Source: Chitinophaga pinensis
GTDB lineage: Bacteria > Bacteroidota > Bacteroidia > UBA4408
Direction of reading: 5' to 3'
DNA: 39,127 nt
Assembly: GCA_945872355.1 (NCBI GenBank)
Contig: CAMBZU010000027.1
Span: 1 to 39,127 of the forward strand
Under the pieces are notes generated by a model. That model was not told the origin of the DNA, ran no database searches, and saw nothing but the letters and a program-made list of their open reading frames with translations. Positions 25,759 through 33,878 of this stretch are shown piece after piece (the stretch's first letter is position 1; the number at the start of each line of letters is the position of its first letter). A program made the translations under genes and the position numbers.

Positions 25759-26529
25759 TTAAATATCCATTTTTGTTAGAAAAGGTATGGTATGATGTGC
25801 TGTAAAATCAGTATGCACAGGAACAATGCTTACCCATTGGTTTGCTAATGCCCATTCATCTGTATCAGTGCCACTATCATAATTTTTAAAAACACCAGTG
25901 AGCCAAAAATAGGAGTTACCCATGGGGTCTTTTCTTTCATCTAACTCCTCTTCCCAATTGGCTTTTGCCTGTCTGCAAATTTTAATACCATTCAATTTAT
26001 CAAATCCAACATTGGGAATGTTTACATTTAAACACACGCCTTCGGGCAAACCATTGCTTAATATTTTATCAACAACACGTTCTGCTATTTTTTTACAAGC
26101 ATCAAAATTGGCTTCAAGGGAATGATTGCACAGTGAAAAGCCAATTGAAGGAATAGACTCTATACAACCTTCCACTGCTGCCGACATGGTGCCGCTATAA
26201 ATTACATTAATAGCTGAATTAGAACCATGATTGATTCCAGAAACACACAAATCTGGCTTACGAGGAAGTAATTTATTCACAGCTATTTTTACACAGTCAA
26301 CAGGTGTTCCACTGCAGCTGTATTCAATATAACCTTTCTCTTCTTTAAGTTTATTAATCCTAAGTGTAGCATTAATTGTAATGGCGTGTCCCATGCCCGA
26401 TTGCGGTTTGTCTGGCGCAATTACTAAAACATCGCCTTTGGTTTTCATTACTTCTATCAAGGCTCTGATGCCTGGCGCGTGTACACCATCATCATTGGTA
26501 ATTAATATTAACGGTCTTTCAGATTTCAT
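25759..26529 (-). CDS. surE: 5'/3'-nucleotidase SurE
   Basis: This 256-residue SurE is a metal-dependent phosphatase that removes phosphate from nucleoside 5'- and 3'-monophosphates. The N-terminal metal site is ILITNDDGVHAPGI (Asp-Asp pair). The Ser ligand is in APDKPQSGMGHAIT, and the Asn ligand is in VSGINHGSNSAINV. The signature YSGTMSAAVEG also appears, as does GTPVDCVKIA. It is the first gene of a five-gene minus-strand operon with a small membrane protein, a lipoprotein, lpxB and a SpoIID-like gene. A possible -7 box (TATTTTTG on the minus strand, 26560-26553) lies 24 bases upstream, without a clear -33 element. Confidence 0.94.
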   Translation of the reverse strand: MKSERPLILITNDDGVHAPGIRALIEVMKTKGDVLVIAPDKPQSGMGHAITINATLRINKLKEEKGYIEYSCSGTPVDCVKIAVNKLLPRKPDLCVSGINHGSNSAINVIYSGTMSAAVEGCIESIPSIGFSLCNHSLEANFDACKKIAERVVDKILSNGLPEGVCLNVNIPNVGFDKLNGIKICRQAKANWEEELDERKDPMGNSYFWLTGVFKNYDSGTDTDEWALANQWVSIVPVHTDFTAHHTIPFLTKMDI

Positions 26530-27223
26530 ATCATTTAAATAGTAATAACAATCAAAAATACTTATTCATAGGTTTGTATTTCAGATTGATTTATGGTTTT
26601 GCAACCAATTTAATGTTTAAAAGTTTTAATCCTTATTCTTTATCTTTCTGGTAATAATTTTATTCTTTAAATTTACCTTGTAAGTAAATTCCACAAATTT
26701 ATAGGCAGAAGTGTTTGGTTTTTCATGGAGTTCATGGGCTTCGCTTTGTTCGGCTGCTTCACTTTTTTCGTAAAATTAGGTTTTATAGCAAAAAGAACTC
26801 TGAACTTCCTCCTTTAACAGCAAATTGAGCTTGATACGATTATCAAATAGCATGTATGCGATATTTATGACATAATTAAAATATTAATTTACTGCTATAA
26901 AAACGGATTAGCACTCAATTAAAACTTATTTGGTAAGAAAATATTTAATTATTTTCCAAGCCTAAAAAGCTCAATAAGGCGCGTCAAAGTGGCGCGACGC
27001 TTGGTTTTTTGGTGACATATTGGCGCGGCATTACTAGGCCTTAAGCAGATGTTCACATTTTAAAAACTGCATCTCATCTATTTAATTCGCTATAATTTAG
27101 TTAATTAAAGAGGCCATGTTTTTTTTGAAATTAATAGTAAAATAATAATTATAAACATTCTAAGATAAGGCCTTTTTCATTCGTAAATTTACCACAAATA
27201 AATCGCAAACATTATAACGCAAA
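26530..27223. other. Intergenic region between surE and dnaE
   Basis: Nearly 700 bases with no credible gene. It probably holds the divergent promoters of surE and dnaE. The left part has a TAGGTTTG box on the plus strand (26569-26576). The right part has an unusually GC-rich island for this genome (26978-27030), including three GGCGCG sequences and a terminator-like fold. Otherwise it is A/T-rich. Confidence 0.6.
26956..27010 (+). terminator. Terminator-like fold with no gene upstream on its strand
   Basis: CCAAGC (26956-26961) can pair with GCTTGG (26999-27004) and is directly followed by six T (27005-27010). Inside, CGCG pairs with CGCG across TCAAAGTGG, and an alternative stem is GCGTC (26981-26985) with GACGC (26996-27000). 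A T-run follows on the plus strand only. It could end an unannotated short RNA or attenuate the dnaE leader. Confidence 0.35.
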
Positions 27224-30200
27224 ATGGAGTTCAATCACTTACACGTGCATACACAGTTCAGTCTATTAGACGGAGCTGCCGACATTAAAAAAATGCTTAA
27301 TAAAGCCAGCAGCGATAAAATGCGTGCTATGGCAATCACCGATCATGGCAATATGTTTGGTGTTTTTAAATTTGTAGCTGAAGCTGTTAAACAAAATATA
27401 AAGCCAATTATAGGTTGTGAGTTTTACATGGTTGATGATCGTTTTAAAAAGCAATTCACCAAAGAATTTAAAGATAAAAGATATCATCAACTCTTGCTTG
27501 CCAAAAATGCTGAAGGCTACCAAAACCTAATCAAGCTTTGCTCTCTTGGTTTTATTGAAGGGCTTTATAGCAAATGGCCAAGGATAGATAAAGAACTCAT
27601 TTTAAAGTATCATAAAGGATTAATTGCCACAACCTGCTGCCTTGGTGCCGAAGTGCCGCAAGCAATTCTTAATAAATCTGAACAAGAGGCAGAAGAAATT
27701 TTTAAATGGTGGTTAGATCTTTTTGGCGAAGATTATTATATCGAAATTCAACGTCATGGTTTACCCGACCAAGAAAAAGTGAACCAGGTATTATTGCGTT
27801 TTGCGAAAAAATATAATGTAAAAATTATTGCTTCAAACGATTCGCATTATGTTGATCAACAAGATTCAAACGCGCATGATATCTTACTTTGCGTGAATAC
27901 AGGTGATAAACAATCAACACCAATTGCTACTGATGAAGAAGGTGGAAAAGGATATCGCTTTGGTTTCCCCAATGATCAATTTTATTTTAAAACAAAAAAT
28001 GAAATGCTCAGTATTTTTAGCGATATCCCCGAAGCACTCGATAACACTGGCGAAATTGTAGATAAAGTAGAAACAATAAAGTTAAACAGAGATATTTTAG
28101 TGCCGCATTTTCCTTTACCAGCACCTTTTACCGACGCTGATGAATATTTGCGTCATCTTACCTTTGAAGGGGCGCATAAACGATATACTGAAGTTACAAG
28201 CGAAATTGAAGAGCGTTTAAACTTCGAATTATTTACCATTAAAAGTATGGGCTTTCCTGGTTACTTTCTAATTGTAGCCGATTTTATAAAAGCTGGTCGC
28301 GATATGGGCGTGCTTATTGGACCGGGTAGAGGTTCAGCTGCAGGTTCCGCAGTGGCTTATTGCATTGGAATTACAAACATTGATCCTATAAAGTATAATC
28401 TGCTCTTTGAGCGTTTCTTAAATCCTGAACGTAAGAGCATGCCCGATATTGATACGGACTTTGATGATGTAGGGCGCGAAAAAGTAATGAACTATGTGAT
28501 TGATAAATATGGCAAAAATCAGGTAGCGCAAATTATCAATTATGGTACTATGGCTGCAAAATCGGCTATAAAAGATGTGGCGCGTGCTTTAGATTTGCCA
28601 TTAAATGAGAGCAATGAATTGGCTAAATTGGTACCAGATAAACCAGGTACCAAATTAAAAGATGCTATTGATGAAGTGAAAGAATTAAAGGCCATTTTTA
28701 ATGGCGAAGGTTTAAAATCAACCGTTTTAAAAGAAGCTTTAAATTTAGAAGGCTCTGTAAGAAATACCGGTATTCATGCTTCTGCAGTAATTATTGCTCC
28801 CAGCGATTTACTAGAGCACTTGCCTTTAAGCGTTGCTAAAGATTCGGATTTATGGGTAACGCAGTGGGATGGAAATGTAATTGAATCAGCAGGCTTATTA
28901 AAAATGGACTTTTTAGGTTTAAAAACCTTAAGTATCATTAATGATGCTGTAAGTTTGATCGCTGAAAATCATGGTGTCACTATTATTCCTGATGAAATTC
29001 CTCTCGATGATTTACTAAGTTATAAAATCTTTCAAAATGGCGAAACTGTAAGTGTGTTTCAGTTTGAAAGTGATGGTATGCAAAAACATTTAAAGGATCT
29101 TAAACCCGATAAATTTGAAGATATCATTGCCATGGTTGCACTTTATCGTCCAGGACCAATGGCCTATATTCCTGATTTCGTAAAACGTAAACATGGTTTG
29201 CAAGAAATTAAATATGACTTTGCTGTAACTGAAGATTTATTGGCCGATACTTATGGAATTACAATTTATCAGGAGCAGGTAATGTTGCTTTCGCAGCGTT
29301 TAGCAAGCTTCAGCAAAGGTGATGCCGATGTATTGCGAAAGGCAATGGGTAAAAAACAAATGGAAGTGTTGCAGCAAATGAAAGGTAAATTCATGGAGGG
29401 CTGCGCCAAAAATGGGCACGACTTAAAAGTGGCCGAAAAAGTTTGGGTCGATTGGGAGGCCTTTGCTTCCTATGCTTTTAATAAATCTCATGCTACTTGT
29501 TACGCCTATGTTGCGTTTCATACAGCTTATTTAAAAGCACATTACCCTGCCGAGTTTATGGCTGCGGTTTTAAATGCCCAAATAAATACCGAGCAAATTG
29601 CTTTCTTCATGGAAGAGTGTAAAAGAATGGGGATGAATGTACTTGGCCCTGATATCAACGAAAGTGCAAGTAAATTTACAGTAAATAAAAAAGGACAAAT
29701 TCGTTTTGGCTTGGGTGCATTAAAAGGTGTTGGAGAGGCCGCAGTGGATAACATTGTACATGAAAGAAAGGAAAATGGTCATTTTACTTCTATTTTCGAG
29801 TTGTGCAGAAGAATTAGCTTGAGGGCGGCCAATAAGCGTGTGTTCGAAGGCTTGGCATTTGGTGGTGCTTTCGATTCTTTTGCCAATGTGCACCGTGCTC
29901 AATATTTCTTTGCAGATAAAAATGATAACATTCAATTTCTTGAAAAAGTAATTCGCTATGGTCAAAATTTTCAAGACCAAAAAGACAGTTCCCAAGCCTC
30001 TCTATTTGGCGAAGAATCAGAGGTAAACTTGCCAGAACCTGCTGTTCCTTATTGCGAACCTTGGAGTAATTTAGAACAATTAAGTCGCGAAAAAGAAGTA
30101 ATTGGTATGTATATCAGCGGGCATCCTTTAGAAGATTATGCCTTCGAAATAAAAAATTATTGTAGGGCTAAGGTAAAAGACTTACATGATTTTTCTTTAA

Positions 30201-30715
30201 TAAGAGGAAAGGAGTTAACAATTGGCGCTGTTGTTTCAAGTGTGACTCATTTAGTAAATAAAATAGGAAAACCTTATGGCCGTTTTAACATTGAGGATCA
30301 AACCGGTAACTTTGAAATTAGTTTATTTGGTGATGATTATTTGAAATGGAAATTCTACTTTGCTCAAGCTGGCCTGTTTGTTTTTCTAAAGGTGAGAGTT
30401 GATGAATGGCGCAATGAGCCGGGCAATTACAAATTAAATATTTTAAGCATGATGTTGTTGGGTGATGTGCGTGATAAAATGACTAAAAAAATAGAACTCA
30501 GCATCAATCTTAACGACTTATCAGAGGATTTTATTAAAAAATTAAGTGAATTGATTAAAAGTCATCCAGGCAATTGTGTCCTGCAGTTCAATATCAGAGA
30601 TGCTGCAGAGGAGTTAAATATCGAACTTTCTTCACCCAGAGCCAGAGTTAATTTAGATGAACAATTAATTCAATTTATTGAAAAGGAGCCTAAAATAAAA
30701 TACAGTTTAAATTAG
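27224..30715 (+). CDS. dnaE: DNA polymerase III subunit alpha
   Basis: This is the 1163-residue replicative polymerase of the DnaE1 class. The PHP domain comes first and keeps metal ligands His7 and His9 (HLHVHTQFS), Asp40-His41 (ITDHG) and Glu66. The polymerase core has the catalytic aspartates in PDIDTDFDD (Asp408, Asp410) and KMDFLGLKT (Asp562). GPGRGSAAGS is the conserved nucleotide-binding loop. A clamp-binding-like motif QASLFG begins at residue 924, followed by an OB-fold region (GRFNIEDQTGNFEISLFG). The length is standard. A GNAT gene starts five bases after its stop. No dnaQ or dnaN lies in the window. Confidence 0.96.
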   Translation: MEFNHLHVHTQFSLLDGAADIKKMLNKASSDKMRAMAITDHGNMFGVFKFVAEAVKQNIKPIIGCEFYMVDDRFKKQFTKEFKDKRYHQLLLAKNAEGYQNLIKLCSLGFIEGLYSKWPRIDKELILKYHKGLIATTCCLGAEVPQAILNKSEQEAEEIFKWWLDLFGEDYYIEIQRHGLPDQEKVNQVLLRFAKKYNVKIIASNDSHYVDQQDSNAHDILLCVNTGDKQSTPIATDEEGGKGYRFGFPNDQFYFKTKNEMLSIFSDIPEALDNTGEIVDKVETIKLNRDILVPHFPLPAPFTDADEYLRHLTFEGAHKRYTEVTSEIEERLNFELFTIKSMGFPGYFLIVADFIKAGRDMGVLIGPGRGSAAGSAVAYCIGITNIDPIKYNLLFERFLNPERKSMPDIDTDFDDVGREKVMNYVIDKYGKNQVAQIINYGTMAAKSAIKDVARALDLPLNESNELAKLVPDKPGTKLKDAIDEVKELKAIFNGEGLKSTVLKEALNLEGSVRNTGIHASAVIIAPSDLLEHLPLSVAKDSDLWVTQWDGNVIESAGLLKMDFLGLKTLSIINDAVSLIAENHGVTIIPDEIPLDDLLSYKIFQNGETVSVFQFESDGMQKHLKDLKPDKFEDIIAMVALYRPGPMAYIPDFVKRKHGLQEIKYDFAVTEDLLADTYGITIYQEQVMLLSQRLASFSKGDADVLRKAMGKKQMEVLQQMKGKFMEGCAKNGHDLKVAEKVWVDWEAFASYAFNKSHATCYAYVAFHTAYLKAHYPAEFMAAVLNAQINTEQIAFFMEECKRMGMNVLGPDINESASKFTVNKKGQIRFGLGALKGVGEAAVDNIVHERKENGHFTSIFELCRRISLRAANKRVFEGLAFGGAFDSFANVHRAQYFFADKNDNIQFLEKVIRYGQNFQDQKDSSQASLFGEESEVNLPEPAVPYCEPWSNLEQLSREKEVIGMYISGHPLEDYAFEIKNYCRAKVKDLHDFSLIRGKELTIGAVVSSVTHLVNKIGKPYGRFNIEDQTGNFEISLFGDDYLKWKFYFAQAGLFVFLKVRVDEWRNEPGNYKLNILSMMLLGDVRDKMTKKIELSINLNDLSEDFIKKLSELIKSHPGNCVLQFNIRDAAEELNIELSSPRARVNLDEQLIQFIEKEPKIKYSLN

Positions 30716-30720
30716 CTAAC

Positions 30721-31242
30721 ATGCATTTAAAAGGACACTTAATAGCACTAAGAGCCATAGAGCCACATGATTTAGAAATGCTTTATCAATGGGAAAATAA
30801 CCCTGCTGTATGGCATTTATCAAACACCTTAGCGCCTTTCTCAAAACATATTTTAAAAGAATATATCGAAAATGCAAAGCATGATATTTATGTAACAAAG
30901 CAGTTGCGTTTAATCATCAACACTACCAAGTATGGATCAATAGGTTGTATTGACTTGTTCGATTTTGATCCCACCAACCAAAGAGCTGGTATTGGCATTT
31001 TAATTGCCGATGAGCAGCACCGAGGAAAAGGATATGCCTCAGAAGCGCTAGAAATTTTATGTAACTATTGCTTTTCAATTTTACATCTCCATCAATTGTA
31101 TTGCAATATCAATGCAGATAATATAAAGAGTATACATTTATTCACCAAGTTAGGATTTGTTCAAACAGGTAACAAAAACCAATGGAATAGAAGCCATGGG
31201 GGCTATGTGGATGAATTGTTTTTTCAATTGATTTCGAATTAG
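30721..31242 (+). CDS. GNAT family N-acetyltransferase (RimJ/SpeG-like)
   Basis: The 173 residues begin LKGHLIALRAIEPHDLEMLY, the usual N-terminus of RimJ/RimL/SpeG-type acetyltransferases. The acetyl-CoA loop is in EQHRGKGYASEALEIL (R-G-K-G-Y-A), followed by LHLHQLYCNINADNIKSIHL and FTKLGFVQTG. A final aromatic stretch is also typical. The acceptor may be a ribosomal protein N-terminus, a polyamine or an amino sugar, and sequence does not decide. It follows dnaE by five bases and is probably co-transcribed with it. Confidence 0.85.
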   Translation: MHLKGHLIALRAIEPHDLEMLYQWENNPAVWHLSNTLAPFSKHILKEYIENAKHDIYVTKQLRLIINTTKYGSIGCIDLFDFDPTNQRAGIGILIADEQHRGKGYASEALEILCNYCFSILHLHQLYCNINADNIKSIHLFTKLGFVQTGNKNQWNRSHGGYVDELFFQLISN

Positions 31243-31309
31243 CAAAGTGCTTCTTGTGTAGTTTTGATTAACATAAATATTTTTAGCAAAAGCCTTACTC
31301 AATAAATAG

Positions 31310-32026
31310 ATGAATAATAAAGAAATAATCACAATTGATAATTATTTAGATAGCCACTTTATTCACAGAAGTAATTGGCTAAGAGCTGCTGTGCTTGGTG
31401 CTAATGATGGAATTATTTCTGTTTCTAGTCTTGCTATAGGTGTTGCCACTGCAAGTTCAGAAAGGGCACCCATTGTTTTAGCTACATTGGCTGGGCTTGT
31501 TGCGGGTGCTTTGTCCATGGCGGCAGGCGAATATGTTTCTGTAAGTTCACAAACCGACACTGAAACTGCTGATATCGAAAGGGAAAAAAAAGAACTGTTA
31601 GAGATGCCCGAAGAAGAGCTAAACATATTGGCTCAAATTTATGAAAGGAGAGGATTAAAGAAAGAAACTGCAATGCAAGTGGCCCTCGAACTAACTGAAA
31701 AAGATGCACTAGCAGCGCATGTAAGAGATGAACTTGGAATCACAGAAATTAGTCAAGCTAATCCTATTCAAGCAGCTATAGCTTCTGGCGCTGCATTTAC
31801 AGTTGGTGGTATTTTACCTTTAGTTACCGTTTTATTTGCACCAATAGTAGGAATGCCCTATTGGCTCTATGCCTTTACCCTTATATTTTTGATTTTACTT
31901 GGCATAGTTGCGGCTAAAACAGGCGGTTCAAATATTAAAAAAGCTGTTGTTAGGATTGCCATTTGGGGCACAATAGCCATGGGCCTATCGGCATTGGTGG
32001 GGTATATTTTTGGGGTTAAAGTTTAA
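31310..32026 (+). CDS. VIT1/CCC1 family iron/manganese transporter
   Basis: This 238-residue membrane protein has the VIT1/CCC1 organisation. The first helix region is NWLRAAVLGANDGIISVSSL, the second is GLVAGALSMAAGEYVSVSSQ, and a charged cytoplasmic metal-binding domain rich in Glu (ERE KKE LLEMPEEEL) follows at about 85-140. Three C-terminal helices complete it. Family members move Fe2+ or Mn2+ out of the cytosol and protect against metal overload. It lies 67 bases downstream of the acetyltransferase gene and may have its own promoter. No Fur or MntR site was recognised. Confidence 0.9.
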   Translation: MNNKEIITIDNYLDSHFIHRSNWLRAAVLGANDGIISVSSLAIGVATASSERAPIVLATLAGLVAGALSMAAGEYVSVSSQTDTETADIEREKKELLEMPEEELNILAQIYERRGLKKETAMQVALELTEKDALAAHVRDELGITEISQANPIQAAIASGAAFTVGGILPLVTVLFAPIVGMPYWLYAFTLIFLILLGIVAAKTGGSNIKKAVVRIAIWGTIAMGLSALVGYIFGVKV

Positions 32027-32201
32027 AGCTATAAAAAGGCTGCGTTTGTGAGGCCAATGTTGAATTCAACTTATAAACAATTGTATCTTTAATATTTCCT
32101 TTCGCCTTTCCCATTTTGTAAATTATTATTCCTAAATTCGCTTCTCATGCTCAGCAATGATGTCTTTTGTATGTCATTGTTTTGTTTTCAAATACTTCTA
32201 T

Positions 32202-33851
32202 ATGTCAAAAAATATTAGCGAATTATCAGGACGAAAAGGCTTAGAAAACAATTTGTTTGAAGCTTTAGGAAAAGCTGCTGCACTAAATGGAACACCTGAT
32301 ACCGAATCACTAGAAAGTATACGTAACGAATTTTTGGTAGGCAAATCAACTGTATTTGGCACAACCTCTTTTTATGATTTTTTGCGTCCCGAAAATCAAG
32401 GGAAAAAAGCATACGTTTGTAATGGCTCGGCATGCCTTGCTGCTGGCACGCAAGATAAAGTTAAAGACCAATTGCTAAATCATTTTAATGCCAAAGAAAT
32501 CGGCGAAATGTGCTGTCTTGGTCGCTGTCACGAAAATAGCGCCTTCTTTTATGATGGCAATAATTACTCTGGAAAGGATATTGAAAACCTTACAAACATT
32601 AAAGATAAAAAAGCAAAATCTGCTGAAAATTATTTTGTGGGTTGTCATGGAAAATCAATTTTAACAGCGCCAGCAGTTCCTGTAGAAACTTATTTCAATA
32701 TTTTAAAAGAAGCATTAATAAAAGGCAAAGATGCCATTTTAAATGAAATTAAAATCGCTGCAATTCGCGGTAGAGGTGGAGCTGGCTTTTCTATGGGATA
32801 TAAATTAGAATCTTGTAAAAATGTAAACGATCCCACAAAATTCATTGTTTGCAATGCAGATGAAGGCGACCCAGGAGCTTATTCAGATAAGTACATTATG
32901 GAACAAAGGCCTTTATCTTTGTTATTGGGTATGATGATTGCAGGCTTTGTGGTTGGTGCTAACAAAGGCGTAGTCTACATCAGAGGTGAATATCCTGAGT
33001 CTATTAAAATTATAGAGGATGCAATTGCGCAGTTAAAATCACTCAACTATTTAGGTGATAATATTTTTAATTCGGGATTTAATTTCGATTTTAAAGTAAT
33101 TCATGCACAGGGTGCTTATATCTGTGGCGAAGAAACTGCGTTACTTTCATCTATCGAAGGCCAGCGCCCCGAAGTACGCGTGCGTCCGCCATACCCAACG
33201 CAACAAGGTTTATTCAATAAACCAACTGTTGTAAATAATGTTGAAACATTAGCCAATTTGCCTTTCATTGTGCAAAACGGTGGAAAGGCATACGCAGCTG
33301 TTGGAACGGCTAAATCTGCTGGTACAAAACTTGTTTCGCTAGATTCATTTTTTAACCGACCTGGCATTTATGAAGTTGATATGGGTACGCCGCTATCAGT
33401 GGTTATAAACGAATTAGGTAAAGGTTTTAAAACCGAAATTAAAGCCATGCATATTGGTGGACCTCTTGGCGGTTTAGTGCCTGTTGAAAAAATAAATGAG
33501 TTAAATGTTGATTTCGATTCTTTCGCAGCAAATGGATTTTTATTAGGCCATGCTTCCTTTGTTTGCATTCCAAAAACTTTTCCAATCATTGATTATTTGC
33601 GTCACTTATTTCAATTTACAGCGCACGAAAGTTGTGGCAAATGCTTTCCTTGCCGTCTTGGTTCAACCAGAGGAGCTGAAATGCTAACTAAGGCTATCGA
33701 CGAACAATATAAAATTGACAAAAAACTATTCAACGATTTGTTGCAAACCATGGAAATTGGTTCGCTTTGCGCTTTGGGCGGCGGTTTACCATTGCCTGTT
33801 AAAAACGCATTGCAATATTTTAATGACGAACTGCAAACTTATTTCAAATAA
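32202..33851 (+). CDS. NADH-binding beta subunit of formate dehydrogenase (NuoE-NuoF fusion, FdsB-like)
   Basis: I choose ATG 32202. The frame extends 15 codons upstream to 32157, but that stretch (MSFVCHCFVFKYFY) is unlike family N-termini. The 549 residues begin with a complete NuoE-like thioredoxin domain: VFGTTSFYDFL followed by 2Fe-2S ligands Cys73, Cys78, Cys105 (or 104) and Cys109. A NuoF module follows, with NADH site IRGRGGAGFS, FMN site NADEGDPGAYSDKYI and ICGEETALLSSIEGQRPEVR. The 4Fe-4S ligands are Cys478, Cys481, Cys484 and Cys523 (SCGKCFPCR ... GSLCALGG). It passes electrons between the alpha subunit's clusters and NAD+. The alpha subunit gene starts 27 bases downstream. No separate gamma (NuoE-type) gene is present. 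Confidence 0.88.
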   Translation: MSKNISELSGRKGLENNLFEALGKAAALNGTPDTESLESIRNEFLVGKSTVFGTTSFYDFLRPENQGKKAYVCNGSACLAAGTQDKVKDQLLNHFNAKEIGEMCCLGRCHENSAFFYDGNNYSGKDIENLTNIKDKKAKSAENYFVGCHGKSILTAPAVPVETYFNILKEALIKGKDAILNEIKIAAIRGRGGAGFSMGYKLESCKNVNDPTKFIVCNADEGDPGAYSDKYIMEQRPLSLLLGMMIAGFVVGANKGVVYIRGEYPESIKIIEDAIAQLKSLNYLGDNIFNSGFNFDFKVIHAQGAYICGEETALLSSIEGQRPEVRVRPPYPTQQGLFNKPTVVNNVETLANLPFIVQNGGKAYAAVGTAKSAGTKLVSLDSFFNRPGIYEVDMGTPLSVVINELGKGFKTEIKAMHIGGPLGGLVPVEKINELNVDFDSFAANGFLLGHASFVCIPKTFPIIDYLRHLFQFTAHESCGKCFPCRLGSTRGAEMLTKAIDEQYKIDKKLFNDLLQTMEIGSLCALGGGLPLPVKNALQYFNDELQTYFK

Positions 33852-33878
33852 TAAAAACATACGCTAACACACTATAAA

